Positions 1-7,787 of a stretch of DNA of 64,000 nucleotides are shown here, piece by piece (positions within the stretch are counted from its first letter, which is position 1; each line of letters begins with the position of its first letter). The stretch comes from Blautia sp. GTDB lineage: Bacteria; Bacillota; Clostridia; Lachnospirales; Lachnospiraceae. The translations under genes were made by a program, and so were the position numbers. The stretch covers positions 1 through 64,000 of the forward strand of contig JAFWGA010000040.1 of the NCBI GenBank assembly GCA_017515325.1. The letters run 5' to 3'. Below the pieces are notes generated by a model. It made no database searches, was not told where the DNA came from, and saw only the letters and a program-made list of their open reading frames with translations.

Positions 1-80
1 AGCAGGACCACCAGGAGGAATATGCCCAAGCGGGCTCCGGTACCGGTTTTGGCCTGATGACGGGGGAAGCTTCGGCACAT
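1..80 (-). CDS. Possible N-terminus of lipoprotein signal peptidase (LspA), cut by the window edge
   Basis: A minus-strand frame opens with ATG at 80-78 and runs off the left edge after about 26 residues. It reads a basic, Arg-rich start followed by a hydrophobic stretch (LGIFLLVVL), the shape of the first membrane segment of signal peptidase II. In related Clostridia lspA often follows ylmH, which supports the guess. There is no clear ribosome-binding site before this ATG and too little protein to identify, so this is inference from position plus hydrophobicity. Another frame is also open here. Confidence 0.25.
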   Translation of the reverse strand, partial: MCRSFPRHQAKTGTGARLGIFLLVVL

Positions 81-114
81 GGCATCAGGCCGGCGAGACC
101 ATGGTAGATCCGGA

Positions 115-900
115 TCAGTAATTTGGTATGACAGAGCCTTTATATAAGGAAATCCCAACACAAAGCCTGCCCTTTTTAGAACGGCCGGATTCCCCTTCAT
201 ATCGAAAGCGCCCCTTTCCCCGGACTGAAACAATATCCCCTTCCTGAGGCTCAAAGCCTGCCGAACCGACAAGCTTCCCATTCACATAGACCAATCCCTG
301 ACTGATCAGAGGAGCCAGACTGCTCCGGGATTCCTGGAAGGCCAGACTGATCAGGCTGTCAATCCTGACAGATGCCACTGTACCGGATTTCGCTATCAGG
401 CGCGGCCTGGGAAGTTCTTCCTCCTCTTCCACCCGGGAAAGAACAACGGCATTATGTTTTACCTGGTTCAGATTGTCCAAAAAGAAATCAGCCATATGCT
501 GCAGGCAAAAAAAAGAAGCAGAGCCATCCCGGACAAGGATATCCCCAATCACGCTTCTTTCGACTCCCAGATGAATCAGAGCCCCCAGATAATCCCTGTG
601 GGAAAGAGGTTGAGCAAATCTGGGAGACTTTGGCATCACGCTAAGGCAGCAGATGCCAAAATCCTCTCTGGACAAGCTATCCCCCCTTTGTATTCCGGGG
701 CAGATAGAGAATACCTTCCTTTCCGCTTCAGGATACCCGCCAAAGGAGATCACGCTAAAGCCTTTGTTTTCAAGATGAAGAGAGTAAACCAGGTTTTGTT
801 CATATAAAGTAAGAAAATCCGAGAAAGAAGGCATCCCTCTCTTCTCAGAGAGGTTTGCCAATTCCCGGATTCGTTTCATCAGAAATTCTTTTTCATCCAT
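115..900 (-). CDS. ylmH: YlmH-like S4-domain RNA-binding protein
   Basis: A 261-residue protein matching the YlmH family. An N-terminal region of about 165 residues is followed by a C-terminal S4 RNA-binding domain at roughly residues 170-240 (VRIDSLIS, then a segment ending VYVNGKLV). Family members bind ribosomal or structured RNA and have been linked to rescue of stalled 50S subunits; the division-cluster position is conserved in Gram-positives. The gene starts 5 nt after the sepF stop and has no good Shine-Dalgarno sequence, so translation is probably coupled to sepF. The ylmG gene usually found between sepF and ylmH in Bacillus is absent here. Confidence 0.85.
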   Translation of the reverse strand: MDEKEFLMKRIRELANLSEKRGMPSFSDFLTLYEQNLVYSLHLENKGFSVISFGGYPEAERKVFSICPGIQRGDSLSREDFGICCLSVMPKSPRFAQPLSHRDYLGALIHLGVERSVIGDILVRDGSASFFCLQHMADFFLDNLNQVKHNAVVLSRVEEEEELPRPRLIAKSGTVASVRIDSLISLAFQESRSSLAPLISQGLVYVNGKLVGSAGFEPQEGDIVSVRGKGRFRYEGESGRSKKGRLCVGISLYKGSVIPNY

Positions 901-905
901 AAAAA

Positions 906-1673
906 TTAATATACCGACTGAACCGGAGGAAGCTCCTTCTTTACGATGCTTTGAATATCTCCGGAAACATTTATCTCTCTGGGGCCAATCACATAGACAT
1001 AGCCGGCAGCCTTATACACACCTCCACCCAGGCTGAAACAGCAGCCTGAGACAAAATCGATCACCCTCTGGGCAAGATCTACATCCACGCCCTCCAGATT
1101 CAATATGACAACGGAATTATCGCAAAACCACTCCGCAATCTCACGGGCACTTTCCATGGAGACAGGGTAGACAATATGAACCTCTTGAGGGGATACACTG
1201 CTGGAAGACCGCCTTGCAGCAGAGCTGAAAGAGGTGATTTTCCCCGATGAAGATGACCTTTTTTCCCTGTTCCTGGGAGGCTTCTCCTGGGAAGTACGCT
1301 CCTGACTTCTGGAAGAACGCTGTGTAAAGCTCTCCTTGGGCTTTGCAAAGGAGCTGCTTTTCTCTCCGGAAACGGCGGACATCACAACATCCTGGCTATC
1401 GTCTTCAGCTTCTGCACGATAACTGCTGTATTTCGAGATATCCGGAGCTTTTTCCTGGACACTCTCCTGTTCCTCTTCCTCACTGAAGCGGGAAACGCGA
1501 TCAGAAGCAGTCTTCTTATTTTTCTTCGTAAATCCGGATAAGATTTTTCTACGTGGCTTTGCCGCTACCTCTTCTTCAAAATCAGAGGCTTCTGTCTCTT
1601 CATATTGTTCATCTTCCTCTTCGTCGTAGCTGTCCAGGCTGACCCAATTCACAAATGTATCCAAAAAACTCAT
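906..1673 (-). CDS. sepF: Cell division protein SepF
   Basis: A 255-residue SepF homologue. It begins with a short amphipathic, membrane-targeting-like segment (MSFLDTFVNWVSL), continues with a long acidic then Ser/Arg/Lys-rich low-complexity linker (about residues 15-165), and ends in the SepF fold (about 166-245, containing VHIVYPVSM and LGGGVYKAAGYVYVIGP). SepF polymerises, anchors FtsZ to the membrane and helps septum formation. Typical SepF is about 150 residues, so the linker here is unusually long. A GGAG motif lies about 9 nt before the ATG. It is followed directly by ylmH and preceded by a 335-nt non-coding stretch after yggS. Confidence 0.93.
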   Translation of the reverse strand: MSFLDTFVNWVSLDSYDEEEDEQYEETEASDFEEEVAAKPRRKILSGFTKKNKKTASDRVSRFSEEEEQESVQEKAPDISKYSSYRAEAEDDSQDVVMSAVSGEKSSSFAKPKESFTQRSSRSQERTSQEKPPRNREKRSSSSGKITSFSSAARRSSSSVSPQEVHIVYPVSMESAREIAEWFCDNSVVILNLEGVDVDLAQRVIDFVSGCCFSLGGGVYKAAGYVYVIGPREINVSGDIQSIVKKELPPVQSVY

Positions 1674-2008
1674 ATTCTCAAACTCCCATCTTTTCTCAGT
1701 GGGGACTCTCCCCCTGCGGCCGATGCATCAGCTTATCCTCCCCGGCATAAAAAGAAAACAATTTCTTTTATGCGGATAAAAAAACATACCGCCGCAAATC
1801 CTCCTTCGAAAGAACCAATGACCTGTGTCTAAGCAAGCGCCTGAACAGACGACAGCTTTACCTGATCCAACCGCCGCAACCAGGAGATGGAATCCTTTCG
1901 CGACTCTGAGGCACATGAAATACGGGAGCCCTCACTTCCCGATTTCAGACAGCTGCCTGAAAGACAGTGGTCAGCTACCTTTCGCTTATCTTAAACCGGT
2001 GGGAATTG
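1674..2008. other. 335-nt non-coding gap between yggS and sepF
   Basis: No credible gene is visible; the longest frame (62 codons, 1916-1728 minus) has no family resemblance. The sepF-proximal half holds an AT-rich palindrome at about 1741-1773 (GGCATAAAAAGAAA pairing with TTTCTTTTATGC) and a GGGG/CCCC hairpin near 1700-1725. The yggS-proximal half holds the long-range pairing described as a separate candidate RNA. No clear sigma-A promoter for sepF was found, so sepF may be read from the yggS transcript. Confidence 0.6.
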
Positions 2009-2015
2009 TCACAGG
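1822..2015 (-). ncRNA. Candidate structured RNA or leader element between yggS and sepF
   Basis: The two ends of this ~194-nt stretch pair with each other: CCTGTG (1822-1827) with CACAGG (2010-2015), TAAG (1830-1833) with CTTA (1990-1993), and AAGCG (1835-1839) with CGCTT (1983-1987). Inside is a hairpin in which GAAAT-A-CGGGA (1917-1927) pairs with TCCCG-ATTTC (1937-1946), ten base pairs with one bulged base. The neighbouring 20-nt stretch around 1941-1960 is itself a near palindrome and may form an alternative fold. The outer strand overlaps the yggS stop codon. I do not recognise it as a known riboswitch, 6S, SRP, RNase P or tmRNA. Either strand could be the RNA. Confidence 0.35.
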
Positions 2016-2698
2016 TATTGTCTCTCCCCAAAAATACCCGTACCGATCCGCACCATGGTAGCCCCTTCTGAGATGGCTACCTCATAATCGTTGGTCATCC
2101 CCATGCTGAGGATATCCATAGAAATATTATCAATGCTTTTGCTTTGAATGTCAACACTTAATTCTTTTAATCTTCTAAATATCTCGCGATTTTTCTCCGG
2201 ATCATCCACAAACGGCGCTATCGTCATCAGTCCCTTCAAAGACAGATGCGGCATCATAGAGACGTCCTGGGCAAGCTTCGGCGCTTCCTCAACTGTCAGA
2301 CCATATTTGCTGTCCTCCCCAGCCACATTTACCTCCAGAAGGATCGACACACGCAGTCCCTTTTTGGCTGCTTCCGCTTCGATCTCCTGGGCCAGCCGCA
2401 GGGAATCCACGGAATGGATCAAAACAGCCTTATCGATCACATGTCTCACCTTGTTTCTCTGAAGATGGCCGATCATATGCCATTGCACATCTGAGGGGAG
2501 TCCCAAATACTTATCCTGGATCTCCTGCACCTTGTTTTCCCCAAAAGCGCGTTCCCCAGCATCATACGCTTCCCGGATCAGGCTCACCGGCTTGGTCTTG
2601 CTGACACAGATCAGGGTGACCTCGGCAGGATCCCTTCCCGCTGCCCGGCAGGCCGTCTGTATCCGATCCCTCACTGATTTAATATTCTCTGCTACCAT
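2009..2698 (-). CDS. YggS-family pyridoxal-phosphate homeostasis protein
   Basis: A 229-residue single-domain PLP-binding protein of the YggS/YlmE/PLPBP family. The PLP lysine lies in ICVSKTKPV (Lys34). FGENKVQE, the WHMIGHLQRNKV motif, LEVNVAGE and the C-terminal SMGMTNDYEVAI and VRIGTGIFG phosphate-binding segments are all present. The family buffers PLP and affects amino-acid pools; it has no established catalytic reaction. It starts 11 nt after the HlyD-like gene with AAGGAAA upstream, so the two are probably one transcript. The same gene precedes sepF in many Gram-positive genomes. Confidence 0.94.
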   Translation of the reverse strand: MVAENIKSVRDRIQTACRAAGRDPAEVTLICVSKTKPVSLIREAYDAGERAFGENKVQEIQDKYLGLPSDVQWHMIGHLQRNKVRHVIDKAVLIHSVDSLRLAQEIEAEAAKKGLRVSILLEVNVAGEDSKYGLTVEEAPKLAQDVSMMPHLSLKGLMTIAPFVDDPEKNREIFRRLKELSVDIQSKSIDNISMDILSMGMTNDYEVAISEGATMVRIGTGIFGERQYL

Positions 2699-2709
2699 AG
2701 ATTTCCTTT

Positions 2710-4155
2710 TTAATACAATACATCTCTCTCGCTGATATCATGAGCGTTTCTTACGATGTGATCATAGCGGACAAGGCCATATTTTGTAGATTTATCTACA
2801 ATAGCGTATTCCTCATTCTGGTCCAGAACCTCTATTCGCCGAAAAGACGTATAGCCGGTGTTGGTACAATATACGCCTTCCAGAATATCCGTATCCCTGA
2901 CAACAAATCGCTCCTGTGTGCTTTCATTGATAATGACATCTCCTTGTTTGAAGATGCTTTTGTCGACATAAAGGCGGGTACTGGAATCAAGCTTGTCTTC
3001 GTCTGGCAGATAGGTTGTGTTTGAATCTGAAATACTGGCGTATATTGTCGGAGAAATATACTTTTTCCCAAGACTCCCATCCAATTCTTTTGTTTCAACA
3101 TAAAAGCCTGCTGTATCCTCAGAGTAAAAGGATGCAGGAATCGTGTAAAACTCCTTGGTCACAATAGCAGTCAATGGTATTTTCAGCCCTACCGCCGTGT
3201 TTGTTACCAGTTCCACATCCAGATACCGGTCAGAAGCATAACGGATGAGTCCTCTGTCAAAATCGATCTTCCCAAAATTTCTGCCGTCGAGCTGAAAAAT
3301 AGAAAAATCTCCGCTTTGCGTTCCGTTATCTTTCAGAAATTTCACGCGGATCATTTCCCTGTTTTTCAACTGTACCGCCTGTTTGTCTGTCAATGGGACG
3401 ATCAGGCTCCAGTTCTCGTCCGTAATGATCGTGTAGATGTCATCACCGGCGCGAACCATCCGAGATGTTTTCAGATTTGTCTGCTTATAGGCATTCTGAT
3501 TAAAGTCCGAGACAACAAGATCCTCCAGTTTTTTCCCGGCATACCCGTCCTTGGTATAAAAAACGATACCGTCATATTCGGATTTATATAAAGTCTGATT
3601 TCCCAGCAGAACTGAGCCGGACTGAGCCGATGACGCGGTTTCGCTTCCGATCGAAGAAAGGTCTGCCGTCACTCCGCTATACTGAAGGATGTTTCCCTCT
3701 ATCTGAGATTTGAAATGATAAGAAGTGTTAAAATGACTGGGATCAAAGCTCTTGGAGAAACTCAGCATGTCCTTACGGATGTTGGCCAGATCCTCTCTGC
3801 TGAGTGAAACCTGCGTTTCAGGAACCTGGGTTGCGCTCAGTCCGTAAACCACACCGCCGGCATTGATCTTACCGCCTTCCCGCACATAATAGTTTACATA
3901 GCCATTGGACAGAGCCCGGCACAGAGTCTCCTCTCTCAGCGCAAAGCCAGTGTAGGTGTCATTTCTGGAAAGAACACCGGCAGTGACCTGATAGGAATCA
4001 ACATGAGGTGTCAGCATATAGACAAATAAACTGAAAATGATATAGAGCAGCAGGACTCCAAATATCATCGTACCGATATTCCCGCCGAAAATTTTCCAGA
4101 TATTGCGAAGGAAAAAAGTGCCTCTTCCCGTCCTTTGCTTTCTATGATCCGGCAA
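2710..4155 (-). CDS. HlyD-like membrane-anchored protein of unknown role
   Basis: A 481-residue protein with a short basic cytoplasmic tail, one membrane segment (about residues 27-48) and a large extracellular part that begins like HlyD/biotinyl-lipoyl adaptor proteins (segment YYVREGGKINAGGVVYGL). I chose the TTG at 4155-4153 as start because GGAGGTGA sits six bases before it; the in-frame ATG at 4191 lies upstream of that ribosome-binding site. Proteins of this type next to yggS and sepF are common in Lachnospiraceae and are usually named after HlyD adaptors, but there is no transporter or outer membrane here, so an envelope or division-related role is only inference. Confidence 0.75.
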   Translation of the reverse strand: MPDHRKQRTGRGTFFLRNIWKIFGGNIGTMIFGVLLLYIIFSLFVYMLTPHVDSYQVTAGVLSRNDTYTGFALREETLCRALSNGYVNYYVREGGKINAGGVVYGLSATQVPETQVSLSREDLANIRKDMLSFSKSFDPSHFNTSYHFKSQIEGNILQYSGVTADLSSIGSETASSAQSGSVLLGNQTLYKSEYDGIVFYTKDGYAGKKLEDLVVSDFNQNAYKQTNLKTSRMVRAGDDIYTIITDENWSLIVPLTDKQAVQLKNREMIRVKFLKDNGTQSGDFSIFQLDGRNFGKIDFDRGLIRYASDRYLDVELVTNTAVGLKIPLTAIVTKEFYTIPASFYSEDTAGFYVETKELDGSLGKKYISPTIYASISDSNTTYLPDEDKLDSSTRLYVDKSIFKQGDVIINESTQERFVVRDTDILEGVYCTNTGYTSFRRIEVLDQNEEYAIVDKSTKYGLVRYDHIVRNAHDISERDVLY

Positions 4156-4229
4156 ATCGTCACCTCCACCCCACAGCGGGCTGCCGGTCACCGTAAAGAA
4201 GGCTCTTCCTTACGGCAGCCCTGCCATAT

Positions 4230-4261
4230 AAAACCCAGCCCTGCCCTAAGGCAAGGCTGGG
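4230..4261 (-). terminator. Intrinsic terminator after the EF-G paralogue
   Basis: On the minus strand CCCAGCCTTGCC (4261-4250) pairs over 12 positions with GGCAGGGCTGGG (4245-4234) around a TTAG loop, with one G-T wobble, and is followed by TTTT. It separates the EF-G-like gene from the HlyD-like/yggS group, so that group needs its own promoter, which I could not place confidently. Confidence 0.85.
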
Positions 4262-4290
4262 AAATGTACAGATATCGTATCTGTCCTGTT

Positions 4291-6378
4291 TTATTCTTCC
4301 TCACCCTCAAGCTGGCTGGCGCGAGCTTCGATCTCCTTCTGCTGAATGTCAGAGGGAGCCTGTTCATAACGGGCAAATTCATAGGAGAAATCACCGCTGC
4401 CGCCTGTCATGGAACGCAGATCGGTAGAATAGCCGTCAATCTCAAGCTGAGGAACATCCGCCTCGATGATGGTGTTGCCCATATGGTCAGGGTTCATACC
4501 CAGCACACGGCCTCTGCGCTTATTGAGGTCGCCCATGACATCGCCGGTAAATTTATCCGGGACAGTAACCTTCATATTGACAATAGGCTCAAGAAGAACC
4601 GGAGAGGCTTCCATAAAGCCTTTCTTGAAGGCAAGGATGGTAGCCATTTTGAAAGCCATTTCGGAAGAGTCTACCGGATGGTAGGATCCATCGTAAAGCT
4701 GGGCTTTTACGCCGACAACGGGATAAGCGGCAAGGGGGCCCTTCTGGACGCATTCCTGCAGTCCCTTCTCGACAGCCGGGAAGTAGTTCTTCGGTACAGC
4801 GCCGCCTACGACGACCTGCTCAAAGACAAAGGGCTGCTCCATATCTCCACTGGGCTCAAAACGCATCTTGACATGTCCGTACTGTCCATGACCGCCGGAC
4901 TGCTTCTTATGCTTGCCTTCCACGTCGGAGGACTTGCGCAGAGTCTCACGGAAGGGAACCTTGGGCTTGACAAGCTCCACGTCAGCTTTATAGCGCTCTT
5001 TCAGCTTGGAAACAATGACATCGAGCTGCTGGTCACCGATACCATAGATCAGGCTCTGCCTGTTGGCGCCGTCATTTACGATGCGGAGAGTCTTATCCTC
5101 ACTCATCAGCTTGGCCAGAGACTGGGAAATCTTATCTTCATCCCCCTTCTTGACAGCTTTATACCTCTTGCAGGTATAGGGCGTGGAAAGCTCTGCCTTG
5201 GCAAAAAGGACTGGGTTGGCCTTGGTAGCCAGACTGTCGCCGGTCTGTACACTGTTCAGCTTTGCTATGGCTCCGATATCGCCCGCATAGAGCTCGGTAA
5301 CCTCCTGAGGCTTGGACCCCTGAAGAACATAGAGCTTGTTCAGACGCTCTTCCTCGGATTTCTCGACATTAAACAGGACATCCTCTCCTCTGAGAACGCC
5401 GGAGCAGACCTTGATCAGAGAATACTTGCCCAGGAAGGGATCCACGATGGTTTTCCAGACATAGGCTGTCTTTTCCCTGGAGGAGTCGTAATCCGCCTGG
5501 AATGCTTCGTTGGTCTTCTGGGAAACGCCGCTGATGCTGCGCTGGCCAGGATTCGGGAAAAAGCTCACAATATCGTCCAGGAGACCGGATACACCTGCGA
5601 GATTCACAGGGGAACCCATACCGACCGGCACCATGGAGCAATCTGCGACCTCGGAGGAAATAGCGCCATAAATCTCATCCAGAGTAAACTCGCCGCCGTC
5701 AAAATAACGATCCATATACTCTTCGCTGAATTCGGCAACTGTCTCCATCAAGGTGTCATGGTATTTTTCCTGATCATCCATCAGATCAGCCGGGATCTCG
5801 CACTCCTTGACATTCTTGCCGTCAAAAAGACGGCCCGCCTTCTTGACTACGTTGACATATCCGACGAACTTCCCACCCTGGCGGATCGGGAAATGCAGGG
5901 GAGCGATCTTCTTCCCATACAGCTCGGTAAGATCATCAACGATCTGGTCAAAGGAGACATCTTCCACATCCATATCCGTGATGAAAATAAAACGGGGAAG
6001 CTTATATTTCTCACACAGATTCCAGGCCTTCTGCGTCCCGACCTGCACACCGGCCTTGCCGGAAACTACAATAATAGCAGCGTCGGCAGCGCTAACAGCT
6101 TCCTCTGCCTCGCCGACAAAGTCAAAATATCCGGGGGCATCCAGGATATTGATCTTGCATTTCTGCCACGGTATGGGAATCAGGGATGTGGAGATAGAAA
6201 AGCCCCTCTTGGTCTCTTCCTTATCGAAATCGCTGATGGTATTGCCATCCTCGACACGGCCCTGTCTGCTGGTAAGCCCTCCCAGAAATGCCATAGCCTC
6301 TGCGAGTGTGGTCTTTCCTGCGCTGCCATGACCCAATAGAACGACATTGCGAATCTGATCAGTCTTGTAAACTTGCAT
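4291..6378 (-). CDS. Elongation factor G paralogue (EF-G-like translational GTPase)
   Basis: A full-length 695-residue EF-G-type protein: GTPase domain (P-loop GHGSAGKT at 16-23, DAPG at 80-83), domain II, and domains III-V (SGGHGQYG, VTVPDKFTGDVMGDLNKRRG, and the C-terminal LRSMTGGSGDFSYEFARYE). It differs from housekeeping FusA: the P-loop is not AHIDAGKT and the guanine-specificity motif NKxD reads TDMD (134-137). It is also not beside rpsL/rpsG/tuf, so it is a second EF-G type common in Clostridia whose exact role is not settled. A promoter lies at 6413-6441 and a terminator at 4230-4261, so it is probably transcribed alone. The ATG follows GGGAGGTTATCAA. Confidence 0.92.
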   Translation of the reverse strand: MQVYKTDQIRNVVLLGHGSAGKTTLAEAMAFLGGLTSRQGRVEDGNTISDFDKEETKRGFSISTSLIPIPWQKCKINILDAPGYFDFVGEAEEAVSAADAAIIVVSGKAGVQVGTQKAWNLCEKYKLPRFIFITDMDVEDVSFDQIVDDLTELYGKKIAPLHFPIRQGGKFVGYVNVVKKAGRLFDGKNVKECEIPADLMDDQEKYHDTLMETVAEFSEEYMDRYFDGGEFTLDEIYGAISSEVADCSMVPVGMGSPVNLAGVSGLLDDIVSFFPNPGQRSISGVSQKTNEAFQADYDSSREKTAYVWKTIVDPFLGKYSLIKVCSGVLRGEDVLFNVEKSEEERLNKLYVLQGSKPQEVTELYAGDIGAIAKLNSVQTGDSLATKANPVLFAKAELSTPYTCKRYKAVKKGDEDKISQSLAKLMSEDKTLRIVNDGANRQSLIYGIGDQQLDVIVSKLKERYKADVELVKPKVPFRETLRKSSDVEGKHKKQSGGHGQYGHVKMRFEPSGDMEQPFVFEQVVVGGAVPKNYFPAVEKGLQECVQKGPLAAYPVVGVKAQLYDGSYHPVDSSEMAFKMATILAFKKGFMEASPVLLEPIVNMKVTVPDKFTGDVMGDLNKRRGRVLGMNPDHMGNTIIEADVPQLEIDGYSTDLRSMTGGSGDFSYEFARYEQAPSDIQQKEIEARASQLEGEEE

Positions 6379-6412
6379 TTGATAACCTCCCTGAAAATCT
6401 TATATGGCTAAC

Positions 6413-6441
6413 AGTGTACTAAATTTCAGACACACTTTCAA
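6413..6441 (-). promoter_or_regulatory. Sigma-A-type promoter of the EF-G paralogue
   Basis: On the minus strand TTGAAA (6441-6436) and TACACT (6418-6413) are 17 bases apart, about 35 nt before the start codon. Confidence 0.7.
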
Positions 6442-6488
6442 GTAAATTATGAATTTTTCACAGTCTTTTTTCCCTCATTTTTCCCTGA

Positions 6489-6517
6489 TTGACTTTTAAA
6501 GAGAGCTCTTTTAAAAT
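6489..6517 (+). promoter_or_regulatory. Sigma-A-type promoter of tyrA-aroA
   Basis: TTGACT (6489-6494) and TAAAAT (6512-6517) are spaced by 17 bases. The spacer carries the palindrome AAGAGCTCTT, a possible operator. The leader to the tyrA start would be about 160 nt and includes both 33-nt repeats. Confidence 0.65.
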
Positions 6518-6547
6518 ATGAGAGTCAACGAAAACCGTGTTTTTACG

Positions 6548-6644
6548 GTAACTGCGAAGCCCAAAGTGCTGCGTAGTCACATTTGTTGTTGATCATAAGC
6601 CTCCGGCTGCTGTAGCTGCAAAGGACAAAGTGCCGCGCAGTTAC
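6548..6644. repeat. Two 33-nt direct repeats in the tyrA leader
   Basis: The copies at 6548-6580 and 6612-6644 match at about 26 of 33 positions. Each begins with a GTAACTGCG-like arm and ends with a roughly complementary arm (CGTAGTCAC or CGCAGTTAC), so each can fold as an imperfect hairpin with CAAAGTGC in the loop region. They lie between the tyrA promoter and start codon. Confidence 0.6.
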
Positions 6645-6683
6645 AATCATTGATAAGCACGAAAGCATGAAAGGAATCTAAGC

Positions 6684-7775
6684 ATGAAAACCATTGGTTT
6701 TGTGGGATTGGGGCTGATCGGAGGGTCGATCGCCAAATCCATTCGCCGTGTTCACCCTGACTGGCGGCTCTTTGCCTACAACCGTTCCAAAGAGTCTCTG
6801 GCCGCAGCCCTGGGGGAGGGAATTATAGATGTCGTCCTGGAAGAAAATGACCCCAGGTTTTCCGAGTGTGATCTGATCTTTCTTTGCGCCCCGGTAGAAG
6901 TTAACCTTTCCCATCTGAAGTCTCTCGGATCCCGGATTAAGCCAGGAGCCATCATGACTGACGTAGGCTCGGTTAAGGGGAGCATCCACGAAGCTGCCCG
7001 CAGTCTGGGGCTTGACCATGTCTTTATCGGAGGGCACCCGATGGCGGGCTCCGAGCGTTCCGGCTATGCCTTCTCCAGTGACCGCCTTCTGGAAAATGCC
7101 TATTATATTCTCACACCGGGGGGAGAGGTTCCCGTTTCGGCAATTTCTGACCTGACAGAGATCGTTTCCTCCATCGGTGCAATCCCCATGGTTCTGACCT
7201 GCCAGGAGCATGATTTCATCACGGCGGGAGTCAGCCACCTGCCTCACCTGATTGCCTCCTGCCTGGTAAATCTGGTGAAACAGCTTGACACAGAACCTTA
7301 TTATATGAAGATGATCGCCGCCGGTGGCTTCAGGGACATCACCAGGATTGCCTCCTCTTCCCCCGAAATGTGGCAGCAGATCTGCCTGGAAAACAGGGAA
7401 AACATCTCCCAGGTGCTTGATGCCTATATCCGCATGCTGGTGCAGGTTCGCTGCCAGATCGATGACCGGAATCAGGGATATATCTATGACCTGTTCGAAA
7501 GCTCCCGAGAATACCGAAATTCCATTGATGTACGGACCAGCGGACCCATCAGCAAGGTGTATACGATATATGTGGATCTGGCCGACGAGGCAGGAGGAAT
7601 CGCATCCATTGCCACAGTACTTGCCACGGAAGGCATCAGTATCAAAAATATCGGTATCATTCACAATCGGGAATATGAACAGGGTGTTCTGAAAATTGAA
7701 TTCTATGATCCGGATTCCATGGCAAAGGGACATGCCCTTCTGACCAAAAGAAATTATATCACCTACCAGGGATAA
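6684..7775 (+). CDS. tyrA: Prephenate dehydrogenase with C-terminal ACT domain
   Basis: A 363-residue enzyme that oxidatively decarboxylates prephenate to 4-hydroxyphenylpyruvate for tyrosine synthesis. It shows the N-terminal dinucleotide-binding motif GLGLIGGS (7-14), the substrate segment GGHPMAGSE near residue 113, the helical dimerisation region with TAGVSHLPHLIAS, and a C-terminal ACT domain (about 292-360, starting YTIYVDLADEAGGIAS) that in this family usually senses tyrosine. It is followed 12 nt later by aroA, so the pair forms a short aromatic amino-acid operon with a promoter at 6489-6517 and a terminator at 9111-9171. Confidence 0.95.
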   Translation: MKTIGFVGLGLIGGSIAKSIRRVHPDWRLFAYNRSKESLAAALGEGIIDVVLEENDPRFSECDLIFLCAPVEVNLSHLKSLGSRIKPGAIMTDVGSVKGSIHEAARSLGLDHVFIGGHPMAGSERSGYAFSSDRLLENAYYILTPGGEVPVSAISDLTEIVSSIGAIPMVLTCQEHDFITAGVSHLPHLIASCLVNLVKQLDTEPYYMKMIAAGGFRDITRIASSSPEMWQQICLENRENISQVLDAYIRMLVQVRCQIDDRNQGYIYDLFESSREYRNSIDVRTSGPISKVYTIYVDLADEAGGIASIATVLATEGISIKNIGIIHNREYEQGVLKIEFYDPDSMAKGHALLTKRNYITYQG

Positions 7776-7787
7776 AGGAGATTTTTC

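Larger units (their letters stand above)
6379..6683. other. Divergent intergenic region between the EF-G paralogue and tyrA
   Basis: This 305-nt stretch holds the minus promoter for the EF-G paralogue, a plus promoter for tyrA whose spacer contains the palindrome AAGAGCTCTT, a small ACCGT/ACGGT hairpin near 6533-6548, and two 33-nt direct repeats. No gene is visible. Confidence 0.7.

Noticed and set aside
1728-1916. 62-codon minus-strand frame in the yggS-sepF gap
   Set aside because: No start signal or resemblance to known small proteins, and it runs through the paired region and the AT palindrome.
1917-1946. M-box (magnesium) riboswitch look-alike, from GTGAGGGCTCC in a hairpin
   Set aside because: The following conserved M-box segments are not there and no magnesium transporter is downstream.
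4135-6339. 734-codon plus-strand open frame
   Set aside because: It lies antisense to the EF-G paralogue, has no recognisable domains or ribosome-binding site, and is explained by codon bias of the minus-strand gene.
6530-6660. T-box or known riboswitch before tyrA
   Set aside because: No GGTGG-type T-box antiterminator bulge and no match to riboswitch cores I know; only two hairpin repeats are seen.
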